The notes beneath the pieces are model-generated. The model had not been told where the DNA came from. It worked only from the letters and a program-made list of their open reading frames with translations, and did not search any database. Shown piece by piece: positions 1 to 6,550 of a stretch of 7,909 nucleotides of DNA (the stretch's first letter is position 1; each line of letters begins with the position of its first letter). A program made the position numbers and the translations under genes. The stretch comes from Roseovarius sp. (GTDB lineage: Bacteria; Pseudomonadota; Alphaproteobacteria; Rhodobacterales; Rhodobacteraceae). Location of the stretch: the NCBI GenBank assembly GCA_021767845.1, contig JAASSQ010000127.1:1-7909 (forward strand), written 5' to 3'.

Positions 1-12
1 AAGGCTCCCGAC

Positions 13-699
13 TTGGCACGTTACATCTTTGCCCTGATCTTCGGCGCGGTTGGCGTTGGTATCCTTGTCGCGCTCGGGTCGTGGCAGATGGACCGGCTGG
101 CCTGGAAGGAAGGCATCCTGGCCGATATCGAGGCGCGCATCGCCGCCGACCCCGTGGCGCTGCCCGACGACCCCGACCCGGAGGCCGACCGCTATCTGCC
201 GGTACGGGTGTCGGGGCGGTTGGGCGACCGCGCGCTGCGGGTGCTGGTCAGCCAGAAACAGGTGGGCGCGGGCTACCGGGTGATTTCCCCGCTGGACACC
301 GAAGGCGGGCGGCGCATCCTGCTGGATCGCGGCTTCATCAAGGTGAGCGAGGACATCCCCGCCGCGCCCGAGGGCGTGGTCACGATCACCGGCAACCTGC
401 ACTGGCCCGAGGATCGCAACGACTCGACCCCCGAGAACGACGTGGCGGACAACACCTGGTTCGCCCGTGACCTGGGGCAGATGGCCGAGGTGCTGGGGAC
501 CGAACCGCTGATGGTGGTGGCGCGCGAGGTGTCGTTTTCCGACGCGCCGGTGACGCCGCTGCCCGTGGACACCAGCGGGATTCCGAACGATCACCTTGAA
601 TACGCGGTCACATGGTATTCGCTGGCCGCGATCTGGGCGGCGATGACCGGCTATCTTCTTTGGCGCACGCGCAAGACGGAAAAAGGCGACACGGCATGA
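13..699 (+). CDS. SURF1 family cytochrome c oxidase assembly protein
   Basis: A 228-residue inner-membrane protein of the SURF1/Shy1 family, which helps insert heme a into subunit I of aa3-type cytochrome c oxidase. The topology is the family's: an N-terminal membrane helix at about residues 4-22 ending in GSWQMDRLAWKE, a soluble periplasmic domain of about 175 residues, and a second helix at about 199-217. The motif NDHLEYAVTWY just before helix 2 carries His194, equivalent to the conserved His implicated in heme a binding in Paracoccus Surf1 (family knowledge). The start is TTG, chosen because MARYIFALIFG matches the usual family N-terminus and an AAGG lies 8 bases upstream. The frame is open to the window edge, so a start further upstream cannot be excluded. 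The stop overlaps the next start (ATGA). In related genomes this gene follows the ctaC/ctaB/ctaG/ctaE oxidase cluster, which would lie upstream of this window. Confidence 0.93.
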   Translation: MARYIFALIFGAVGVGILVALGSWQMDRLAWKEGILADIEARIAADPVALPDDPDPEADRYLPVRVSGRLGDRALRVLVSQKQVGAGYRVISPLDTEGGRRILLDRGFIKVSEDIPAAPEGVVTITGNLHWPEDRNDSTPENDVADNTWFARDLGQMAEVLGTEPLMVVAREVSFSDAPVTPLPVDTSGIPNDHLEYAVTWYSLAAIWAAMTGYLLWRTRKTEKGDTA

Positions 700-2084
700 A
701 ATACATCTCGACCCGCGGCACGGCGCCGGTTCTGAGCTTCGAGGAGGCGATGCTGACGGGGCTGGCGCGCGATGGCGGGCTTTACCTGCCCGAGACCATC
801 CCGCACATGACATTCGCCGAGATCGCCGCGCTGGAGGGCGCGAGCTATGAGGAGGCGGCGTTCCGCGTGATGCGCCCCTTCCTCGGCGATGCCTTCACCG
901 ACGACGAGTTCCGCGAGATCATCGCGCGGGCCTATGCGGGCTTCGGCCATGTGGCGCGCGCGCCGCTCAAGCAGTTGGACAGCGGGCATTTCCTGCTGGA
1001 ACTGTTCCACGGGCCCACGCTGGCCTTCAAGGATTTCGCGATGCAGCTGATCGGCCAGCTGTTCGAGGCGGCATTGAAGCGCAACGGCCAGCGGGTGTGC
1101 ATCGTGGGCGCGACCAGCGGCGACACCGGCAGCGCCGCGATCGAGGCGTTCCGGGGGCTGGACGCGGTGGATGTGTTCATCCTCTACCCGCATGGCCGCG
1201 TGAGCGAGGTGCAGCGCCGCCAGATGACCACGCCTGTCGAGGACAACGTCCACGCGCTGGCGATCGAGGGGCATTTCGACGACGCGCAGGCCCGCGTGAA
1301 GGACATGTTCAACGATTTCGAGTTCCGCGACACGGTCGGGCTGGCCGGGGTCAACTCGATCAACTGGGCGCGGGTGCTGGCGCAGGTGGTCTATTACTTC
1401 ACCTCGGCCGTCAGCCTTGGCGCGCCGCATCGCGCGGTCAGTTTCACCGTGCCCACCGGCAATTTCGGCGACATCTTCGCAGGCTATATCGCCAAGCGCA
1501 TGGGCCTGCCGATAGACCGGCTGGTGGTGGCCACGAACCAGAACGACATCCTGCACCGCTGCCTGACGGGCGGCGATTACACGCCCGATGGCGTGATCCC
1601 CTCGATCAGCCCGTCGATGGATATCCAGGTCAGCTCGAATTTCGAACGCGCGCTTTATTATGCCTATGGCGAGGACGGCGGCGCGGTGGCGCAACTGATG
1701 GACGAGCTGAAGGCCGGGGGCTTCCATGTGAGCCAGGGCGCGCTGCAGGCGCTGCGCGAAAGCTTCGATTCGGGCCGCTGCGACGAGGACGAGACCCGCG
1801 CCACCATCGCCCAGACCTGGGCCGGGACCGGCGAGCTTCTGTGCCCGCATTCGGCGGTGGGCGTGAAGGTGGCCGAGGAGGCGCGCAAACCGGGCGTGCC
1901 GATGATCACGCTGGCCACCGCGCATCCGGCCAAGTTCCCGGATGCGGTCGCGGCGGCCTCGGGCATGCATCCGCCCTTGCCCGAGCGCATGTCGGACCTG
2001 TATGAGCGGTCCGAACGCGTGACCGAGGTGCAGAACGACCTTGACGCGATCGAAACACTCATCAAGGAACGGACCGGGCATTGA
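696..2084 (+). CDS. thrC: Threonine synthase
   Basis: A 462-residue PLP enzyme of fold type II that converts O-phospho-L-homoserine to L-threonine, the last step of threonine biosynthesis, in the cytosol. The N-terminus MKYISTRG is the usual one for the long proteobacterial/yeast class of ThrC, and the length is typical. The PLP-binding lysine is Lys112 in the motif LAFKDF, preceded by ELFHGPT. The phosphate-binding loop GATSGDTGSAA spans residues 138-148. Other family landmarks are GVNSINWARVLAQ and VPTGNFGDIFAGY. The ATG at 696 was preferred to the in-frame ATG at 612 because 612 lies inside SURF1 and the family N-terminus begins at 696. A purine-rich GGAAAAAGG lies just upstream. It overlaps SURF1 by 4 bases and the peptidase gene by 4 bases, so it probably sits in one operon with both. 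No leader peptide or attenuator is visible, as expected for an internal operon gene. Confidence 0.97.
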   Translation: MKYISTRGTAPVLSFEEAMLTGLARDGGLYLPETIPHMTFAEIAALEGASYEEAAFRVMRPFLGDAFTDDEFREIIARAYAGFGHVARAPLKQLDSGHFLLELFHGPTLAFKDFAMQLIGQLFEAALKRNGQRVCIVGATSGDTGSAAIEAFRGLDAVDVFILYPHGRVSEVQRRQMTTPVEDNVHALAIEGHFDDAQARVKDMFNDFEFRDTVGLAGVNSINWARVLAQVVYYFTSAVSLGAPHRAVSFTVPTGNFGDIFAGYIAKRMGLPIDRLVVATNQNDILHRCLTGGDYTPDGVIPSISPSMDIQVSSNFERALYYAYGEDGGAVAQLMDELKAGGFHVSQGALQALRESFDSGRCDEDETRATIAQTWAGTGELLCPHSAVGVKVAEEARKPGVPMITLATAHPAKFPDAVAAASGMHPPLPERMSDLYERSERVTEVQNDLDAIETLIKERTGH

Positions 2085-3343
2085 CCGTCAAGCTGACCAC
2101 CCTCGACAACGGATTCCGCATCGTCACCGAGGCGATGCCCAGCCTGCAATCGGCCGCCATCGGCATCTGGGTGAATGCCGGCGCGCGGCATGAACGCGCC
2201 GCGCAGAACGGCATCGCGCATTTCCTGGAGCACATGGCCTTCAAGGGCACCAGGACCCGCAGCGCGCTGGCCATCGCCGAGGCGATCGAGGATGTGGGCG
2301 GCTATATCAACGCCTATACCAGCCGCGAGGTCACGGCCTATTACGCGCGGGTTCTGAAGGATGACGTGCCGCTGGCGCTGGACGTGGTGGCCGATATCCT
2401 GCGCAACCCGGTGTTCGACCCGCGCGAGATCGAGGTGGAGCGCGGCGTCATCCTGCAGGAGATCGGGCAGGCGCTGGATACGCCGGATGACATCATCTTC
2501 GACTGGCTGCAGGAAAAGGCCTATCCCGATCACCCGCTGGGCCGCACGATCCTTGGCCCCGAGGAACGGGTGGGCGCGTTCTCGCGCGAGGACCTGATGG
2601 GCTTCGTGGACGAGCATTACGGCCCCGACCAGATGGTGCTGGCCGCCGCCGGCGCGGTGGATCACGACGCGATCGTGGCCGCGGCCGAGCGGCTCTTCGG
2701 GGACATGGCGCGCAAGGCGCCCTACACGCCCGATGCCGCGCGCTTCGCGGGCGGCGAAAGCCGCCGGGTCAAGGACCTGGAGCAGGCGCATTTCGCGCTG
2801 GCCTTCGAGGCGCCGGATTATGGCCACCCCGATATCTATGCCGCGCAGATCTATGCCTCGGCGCTGGGCGGGTCGATGTCCTCGCGCCTCTTCCAGGAGG
2901 TCCGCGAACGCCGCGGCCTGTGCTACACGATCTTCGCGCAGGCCGGGGCCTATTCGGATACCGGCATGATGACGATCTATGCCGGCACCTCGGGCGCCGA
3001 GATGGGCAACCTCGCGCAGATCACCGTGGACGAGATGAAGCGCGCCGCCGAGGATTTCACCACCGAGGAGATCGAGCGCGCCCGCGCCCAGATGAAGGCC
3101 GGTCTGCTGATGGGGCTGGAAAGCCCGTCGAACCGGGCCGAACGGCTGGCGCGGATGCTGCAGATCTGGGACCGGGTGCCCGAGCTGGACGAGGTGGTGG
3201 AGCGCATCGACGCGGTGACGCTGGGCGACGTGCGCGCGCTGGCCGCCCGCACCATCGCCGAGGCCCCCGCCGCCATGGCGCTTTACGGCCCCGTCGAGGC
3301 CGCCCCCAGCCTTCAGGCCCTGCAGGACAGGCGCGCGGCCTGA
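2081..3343 (+). CDS. M16B family zinc peptidase (mitochondrial processing peptidase-like)
   Basis: A 420-residue zinc metallopeptidase of the M16B (pitrilysin-like) family, related to the beta subunit of mitochondrial processing peptidase. The inverted zinc motif HFLEH gives His47, Glu50 and His51. The third ligand Glu127 (in ERGVILQEI) lies 76 residues after His51 and the accessory Glu120 is 7 before it, matching the yeast beta-MPP layout. The C-terminal half holds the substrate-gripping Arg/Tyr pair at Arg275 and Tyr282 (VRERRGLCY), with the same 7-residue spacing as in insulin-degrading enzyme. It therefore looks like a complete, active enzyme with both halves, probably a homodimer. No signal peptide is seen, so it is probably cytosolic. 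Its substrate cannot be told from sequence. The start is TTG overlapping the thrC stop (TTGA), with AAGGA 12 bases upstream. No ATG or GTG gives a better N-terminus, and TVKLTTLDNGFRIVTE is the expected family beginning. Confidence 0.94.
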   Translation: MTVKLTTLDNGFRIVTEAMPSLQSAAIGIWVNAGARHERAAQNGIAHFLEHMAFKGTRTRSALAIAEAIEDVGGYINAYTSREVTAYYARVLKDDVPLALDVVADILRNPVFDPREIEVERGVILQEIGQALDTPDDIIFDWLQEKAYPDHPLGRTILGPEERVGAFSREDLMGFVDEHYGPDQMVLAAAGAVDHDAIVAAAERLFGDMARKAPYTPDAARFAGGESRRVKDLEQAHFALAFEAPDYGHPDIYAAQIYASALGGSMSSRLFQEVRERRGLCYTIFAQAGAYSDTGMMTIYAGTSGAEMGNLAQITVDEMKRAAEDFTTEEIERARAQMKAGLLMGLESPSNRAERLARMLQIWDRVPELDEVVERIDAVTLGDVRALAARTIAEAPAAMALYGPVEAAPSLQALQDRRAA

Positions 3344-3927
3344 TGTTCCTGCCGCGCCGGAAAGTCAGGATCGAGACCGAGCGTCTGACCCTGCGCCAGC
3401 CGGTGCTGACCGATTTCCGTGCCTGGGCGGCGCTGCGCGAGCGCAGTGCCGAGTTCCTGGTGCCGTGGGAGCCGACCTGGGCCGAGGATCACCTTGCGCG
3501 CAAGGGGTTTTCCAACCGCGTCTACTGGGCGCAACGCTCGCTGGCGCAGGGCACGGCGGTGCCGCTGTTCATGATCCGGCGCGAGGACGATGCGCTGGTG
3601 GGCGCGATCACGCTGGACAATATCCGCCGCGGCCCGGCGCAGGCGGGCACCCTGGGCTACTGGATCGGCGAGCCCTTCGCGCGGCAGGGCTACATGCGCG
3701 AGGCGATCCTGGGGGTGGTGCACCATGCCTTCGAGCGGCTGGACCTGAGCCGGATCGAGGCCGCCTGCCTGCCCGAGAACCGCGCCTCGCGCGGGTTGCT
3801 GGAGAAATGCGGCTTCAAATACGAAGGCGTCGCGCAAAGCTATCTTCAGATCAACGGGCGCTGGCGCACCCATGTGCTCTATGCCGCGCTGCGGATGGAC
3901 CGGCGCGGCCGCGCCGAGGCGGGCTGA
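3343..3927 (+). CDS. GNAT family N-acetyltransferase, RimJ/RimL-like
   Basis: A 194-residue acetyl-CoA-dependent N-acetyltransferase of the RimJ/RimL subgroup, which acetylates N-terminal alanine or serine of ribosomal proteins in E. coli; the length equals that of RimJ. The opening VRIETERLTLRQPVLTDFRAW is the standard start of this subgroup. LGYWIGEPFARQGYMREA (ending at residue 121) holds the pyrophosphate-binding loop R114-Q-G-Y-M-R-E-A of motif A. ENRASRGLLEKCGFKYEG is the conserved motif B region. The ATG shares its A with the stop of the peptidase gene (TGATG), so translation is probably coupled to it. The real substrate is unknown, since many RimJ-like proteins act on other proteins, peptides or antibiotics. 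I therefore give no gene symbol. It is the last gene of the four-gene run; the next gene starts 85 bases later with its own plausible promoter. Confidence 0.9.
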   Translation: MFLPRRKVRIETERLTLRQPVLTDFRAWAALRERSAEFLVPWEPTWAEDHLARKGFSNRVYWAQRSLAQGTAVPLFMIRREDDALVGAITLDNIRRGPAQAGTLGYWIGEPFARQGYMREAILGVVHHAFERLDLSRIEAACLPENRASRGLLEKCGFKYEGVAQSYLQINGRWRTHVLYAALRMDRRGRAEAG

Positions 3928-3958
3928 CGGCACAGCGCCGCACCGCCGCGATCAAGGG

Positions 3959-3986
3959 CTGACCCACGGGGCATTCGTGCTATCTT
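3959..3986 (+). promoter_or_regulatory. Possible sigma-70-type promoter before the MBL gene
   Basis: CTGACC (3959-3964) and TATCTT (3981-3986) are separated by 16 bases. Each matches its -35 or -10 consensus at 4 of 6 positions. It sits in the short non-coding gap after the GNAT gene, 26 bases before the next start, which is where a promoter for a separate transcript would be expected. The match is moderate and rests on visual inspection only. Confidence 0.3.
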
Positions 3987-4012
3987 ACGTCGGGTCAATG
4001 GAGGTTGCGCCC

Positions 4013-4840
4013 ATGATCCGTGTCATTCTTGCCCTTGTCCTCATGGCCTTGCCCGCCCTGTCGGCCGCGCAGGACCGCCGGCCAAGCCACTGCATCGCCA
4101 TCGCGCAGACCACGCCGGGCATCCAATACCTGCACAAGGCAAGTTTCCGCGCCCCGGTGCCCGAGTTCTCGGTGCGATTGCGCTATGTCGCCCATGCCTC
4201 GTTCCTGATCCAGAGCGAGGACGGGCTGTCCGCCGTCACCGATTTCACCGGCTTCGTGGGCAATGTCGATTTCATCCCCGACGTGGTCACGATGAACCAC
4301 GCCCATTCGACCCACTGGACGGCCAACCCCGATCCGGCCATTCCCCATGTGCTGCGCGGCTGGGGCGAGGCATTCGGTGAACCCGCCCGCCATCACCTCG
4401 ATCTGGGCAGCATGGTGGTGCGCAACGTGCCCACCGATATCCGAAGCTGGGACGGGGCGCGCAAGCCCAACGGCAATTCGATCTTCGTCTTCGAATCGGC
4501 GGGGCTGTGCATCGGGCATCTGGGGCACCTGCACCACGAACCGAGCGATGACCAATATGCCGCGCTGGGCCGGATGGACGTGGTGATGGCGCCGGTCGAT
4601 GGCGGCTACACGATGCCGCTTGAGAACATGATGAACGTGCTGCGCCGGCTGAAGGCGCGGATCGTCATCCCGATGCATTGGTTCGCCGATGGCTCGCTGG
4701 GCCGCTTCCTTGCCGGGATGGAGGATGATTTCGAGATCATCGAGACCGGCGGCAGCGAGATCACCGTCTCGCTGCGGACGCTGCCCGAGCGGCCGACGAT
4801 CATGGTGTTGCGCCCCTCCTACCTGCGCGACGACGAATGA
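4013..4840 (+). CDS. Exported metallo-beta-lactamase-fold hydrolase
   Basis: A 275-residue protein with a clear signal peptide (MIRVILALVLMALPALSAA, likely cleaved after Ala19), so it is probably periplasmic. The rest reads as a metallo-beta-lactamase fold of the UlaG-like, broad hydrolase type. The metal motif is HAHSTH (His96, His98, His101), followed by His169/His172 in GHLGHLHHE, Asp196 in APVDGGY and His222 in IPMHWF. The Asp of the canonical HxHxDH is replaced by Thr100, which may weaken or alter the second metal site. The only cysteines are Cys27 and Cys166, which could form a disulfide after export. I recall similar proteins in roseobacters but no known substrate. The ATG at 4013 was chosen over the in-frame ATG at 3998 because GGAGG (4000-4004) lies between them, 8 bases before 4013, and because 4013 gives a clean signal peptide. 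It appears to be a single gene. Confidence 0.87.
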   Translation: MIRVILALVLMALPALSAAQDRRPSHCIAIAQTTPGIQYLHKASFRAPVPEFSVRLRYVAHASFLIQSEDGLSAVTDFTGFVGNVDFIPDVVTMNHAHSTHWTANPDPAIPHVLRGWGEAFGEPARHHLDLGSMVVRNVPTDIRSWDGARKPNGNSIFVFESAGLCIGHLGHLHHEPSDDQYAALGRMDVVMAPVDGGYTMPLENMMNVLRRLKARIVIPMHWFADGSLGRFLAGMEDDFEIIETGGSEITVSLRTLPERPTIMVLRPSYLRDDE

Positions 4841-4856
4841 GGCGGACCAAGGGCAC

Positions 4857-4890
4857 TGGACCGCACCGCCCGGCATGATAGCTAGGGGGC
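4857..4890 (+). promoter_or_regulatory. Possible promoter for a leaderless or weak-SD transcript
   Basis: TGGACC (4857-4862) matches the TTGACC form of an alphaproteobacterial -35 at 5 of 6 positions. After 16 bases comes TAGCTA (4879-4884), a poor -10 match. If it is used, transcription would start at or next to the ATG at 4891. The only purine-rich run before that ATG, GGGGG at 4885-4889, is one base from the start codon and too close to act as a normal ribosome binding site, which is why a leaderless start is worth considering. The evidence is weak. Confidence 0.2.
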
Positions 4891-6315
4891 ATGAGCCTGA
4901 ACCCCGTGACCCCCGAGATCGTCGCGGCGCTGCGCGAGGTGCTGCCCGCGGCGGCCTTTCGCGATATCGCGCCGCATTACCTGGAAGAGCCGCGCGGCCG
5001 CTGGGCCGGGCAGGCCGGCGTGGTGCTGGCGCCCGAGACCACCGCGCAGGTGGCCGAGGTGATCCGGCTGGCCCGCCACGAAGCCGTGCCGGTGGTGCCC
5101 TATGGCGGCGGCACCGGGCTGGTCGGCGGCCAGATCAGCCCCGAGGGCCCGGCGCCGATCCTGCTGAGCCTCGAGCGGATGCGCGCGGTGCGCGGCCTCT
5201 ACCCGGACGAAAACCTGATGATCGTCGAGGCGGGCGCGATCCTGTCGGACGTGCATGACGCCGCGCAGGAGGCCGGGCGGCTTTTCCCGCTCAGCATCGC
5301 GGCCAAGGGCAGCGCGCGGATCGGCGGGCTGCTGGCCACCAACGCGGGCGGCGTCAACGTGCTGCGCTACGGCAATGCGCGCGATCTCTGCGTCGGGCTG
5401 GAGGCGGTGCTGCCCGACGGGCAGATCTGGCACGGGCTCAAGCGGCTGCGCAAGGACAACACCGGCTATGACCTGCGCGACCTGCTGATCGGGGCCGAGG
5501 GCACGCTGGGCGTGATCACCGCGGCCACGCTGCGGCTGGCGCCGCAGCCCGCGGGCGAGGGCACGGCGCTGATGGTGGTCGAGGGGCCGGAGGCGGCGCT
5601 GTCGCTGCTGTCGCTGGCGCGCGAGCACATGGGCGAGGGGGTGAGCGCCTTTGAACTCATGCACCGCACGGGGTTGGACTTCCTGTCCGAAACGCTGCCC
5701 GAGATTCGCCAACCCTTTGACGACCCGCCGGAATGGTTCGTCCTGATCGACGTGGGGCTGGCGCGGGGCCTCGACCCGGCCGAGGCGCTGGAGACGCTTT
5801 TCGCCGAAGCCTTCGAGGCCGGCTTGGTGAGCGACGGGATGATCGCCCAGTCCGAGGCGCAGCGGCACGCCTTCTGGGAGGTGCGCGAGCAGATCCCCGA
5901 GGCCAACCGGCTGATCGGCGCGGTCAGTTCGCATGACATTTCGCTACCCCTCGGCGCGGTGCCCGGTTTCATCGCCCGGGCACCCGAGGTGATCGGCCAG
6001 ATCGGGGAATTCCGCATCAACTGCTTCGGGCATCTGGGCGACGGGAACCTGCATTACAACGTCTTTCCCGCCCCGGGCCGGTCGCGCAACGATCACCTCG
6101 ATCAGCGCGGCGCGATCAAACAGGCGGTGCACGACCTGGTGGACGAGATGGGCGGCTCGGTCAGCGCCGAGCACGGAATCGGCCGGCTGAAGGTGTCGGA
6201 CCTCGAACGCTATGGCGATCCCGCCAAGCTATCGGCGATGCGCGCGATCAAGGCCGCGCTTGACCCGGCGGGCATCATGAACCCCGGCGCGGTCCTGCGT
6301 GGCGCGGCCGGTTAG
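4891..6315 (+). CDS. FAD-linked D-2-hydroxyacid dehydrogenase (GlcD / D2HGDH-like)
   Basis: A 474-residue flavoprotein of the VAO/PCMH superfamily that oxidises a D-2-hydroxyacid to its 2-oxoacid and passes electrons to a carrier. The FAD-binding half (about residues 35-175) has PYGGGTGLVGGQ starting near residue 70, followed by SIAAKGSARIGGLLATNAGG and DNTGYDLRDLLIGAEGTLG. The C-terminal FAD-oxidase domain carries GHLGDGNLHYN with His381 and His388, and SAEHGIG with Glu427. These correspond to the His/His/Glu metal site described for human D-2-hydroxyglutarate dehydrogenase (family knowledge). The protein ends with the usual DPAGIMNPGAVL. Length and motifs indicate an intact enzyme. Candidate substrates are D-2-hydroxyglutarate, D-lactate or glycolate; the sequence does not decide. 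No glcE or glcF partner follows, so it is more likely a stand-alone D2HGDH/D-lactate type than a glycolate oxidase subunit. The stop codon overlaps the first hairpin of the downstream repeat. Confidence 0.93.
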   Translation: MSLNPVTPEIVAALREVLPAAAFRDIAPHYLEEPRGRWAGQAGVVLAPETTAQVAEVIRLARHEAVPVVPYGGGTGLVGGQISPEGPAPILLSLERMRAVRGLYPDENLMIVEAGAILSDVHDAAQEAGRLFPLSIAAKGSARIGGLLATNAGGVNVLRYGNARDLCVGLEAVLPDGQIWHGLKRLRKDNTGYDLRDLLIGAEGTLGVITAATLRLAPQPAGEGTALMVVEGPEAALSLLSLAREHMGEGVSAFELMHRTGLDFLSETLPEIRQPFDDPPEWFVLIDVGLARGLDPAEALETLFAEAFEAGLVSDGMIAQSEAQRHAFWEVREQIPEANRLIGAVSSHDISLPLGAVPGFIARAPEVIGQIGEFRINCFGHLGDGNLHYNVFPAPGRSRNDHLDQRGAIKQAVHDLVDEMGGSVSAEHGIGRLKVSDLERYGDPAKLSAMRAIKAALDPAGIMNPGAVLRGAAG

Positions 6316-6378
6316 GGGGCGCTGCCCCCTCTTGGCCTGCGGCCAATTCACCCCCGGAGTATTTCGGGAACGATGAAG
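6314..6378. repeat. Double-hairpin intergenic repeat (terminator-like), copy 1
   Basis: Two perfect hairpins stand back to back. AGGGGGC-GCT-GCCCCCT occupies 6314-6330 (7-bp stem, 3-base loop) and starts inside the TAG stop of the dehydrogenase gene. TTGGCC-TGC-GGCCAA occupies 6332-6346 (6-bp stem, 3-base loop). They are followed by a run of C, then GGAGTATTT and GATGAAG (6372-6378). I recognise this layout (GC hairpins, C-run, GTATTT, GAAG) as common after genes in Rhodobacteraceae, where it behaves like a REP-type or transcription-end element; that part is recollection, not a search. There is no T-run, so it is not a textbook intrinsic terminator, although the stems could still stop transcription or protect the mRNA 3' end. 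Confidence 0.6.
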
Positions 6379-6391
6379 CCGGGGGGCGCGC

Positions 6392-6420
6392 GGGGGTTTC
6401 TTCTTGGTCCAAATACCCCT
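6392..6420 (-). repeat. Inverted second copy of the GTATTT...GAAG element
   Basis: On the - strand this segment reads AGGGGTATTT, then GGACCAAGAAGAAACCCCC. It resembles the end of copy 1 (GGAGTATTT...GATGAAG at 6356-6378) in the opposite orientation. The GTATTT blocks match at 8 of 9 bases and the GAAG blocks also pair, so the two arms could fold into a large imperfect stem around a G-rich centre (6379-6396). The facing copies lie between the dehydrogenase gene and the regulator gene. Confidence 0.5.
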
Positions 6421-6430
6421 GTCGGTCCGC

Positions 6431-6466
6431 CGGCACCGGGCACCGGCACCGGGCACCGGCGCCGGG
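6431..6466. repeat. 13-base tandem repeat, 2.8 copies
   Basis: The unit CGGCACCGGGCAC occurs at 6431-6443 and again, identically, at 6444-6456. A third, partial and slightly changed copy, CGGCGCCGGG, is at 6457-6466. The last junction also forms the perfect palindrome CCGGCGCCGG (6456-6465). It lies 85 bases upstream of the regulator start in non-coding sequence. It may be a simple slippage repeat or a binding-site array. Confidence 0.75.
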
Positions 6467-6508
6467 TGGCCGAAGACCGGGTTGCCAAGACCGTGGAGGT
6501 GGCCGAAG
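6465..6508. repeat. Three imperfect GGTGGCCGAAG-like direct repeats
   Basis: GGTGGCCGAAG occurs identically at 6465-6475 and 6498-6508, exactly 33 bases apart. A diverged copy, GGTTGCCAAG, lies between them at 6480-6489. The first two are each followed by ACCG (GGTGGCCGAAGACCG and GGTTGCCAAGACCG). The position, ending 42 bases before the regulator start, would suit a regulatory site, for example for autoregulation, but nothing in the sequence proves binding. Confidence 0.45.
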
Positions 6509-6550
6509 CTTGCGGCGACCGATCCGCCCGTTTCACAGCAGAGGCCGAGC

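Noticed and set aside
651..2081. 476-codon open frame on the - strand opposite thrC
   Set aside because: Mirror image of a GC-rich gene. Its translation is rich in His, Arg, Ala and Gly with no recognisable motif, and thrC on the + strand has a complete family signature.
1664..2827. 387-codon open frame on the - strand across thrC and the peptidase gene
   Set aside because: Spans the junction of two well-supported + strand genes and shows no motif or ribosome binding site; third-position GC bias explains the lack of stops.
3998..4012. ATG at 3998 as the start of the MBL protein
   Set aside because: It would put the GGAGG ribosome binding site inside the coding region and add acidic residues before the signal peptide; ATG 4013 fits both better.
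3995..4876. 293-codon open frame on the - strand opposite the MBL gene
   Set aside because: No signal peptide, motif or start signal; the + strand protein has a signal peptide and metal ligands.
4882..5934. 350-codon open frame on the - strand opposite the FAD dehydrogenase
   Set aside because: Low-complexity composition and no family features; the + strand gene is complete with catalytic motifs.
6431..6508. CRISPR-like array
   Set aside because: The repeats are only 11-13 bases, adjacent or irregularly spaced, with no unique spacers of constant length and no cas genes.
6404..6550. N-terminal extension of the GlxA-family regulator to ATG 6404
   Set aside because: The extension would encode the intergenic tandem repeats as Pro/Ala/Gly-rich sequence, has no ribosome binding site, and is not part of the family's usual N-terminus; ATG 6551 has AGAGG at good spacing.
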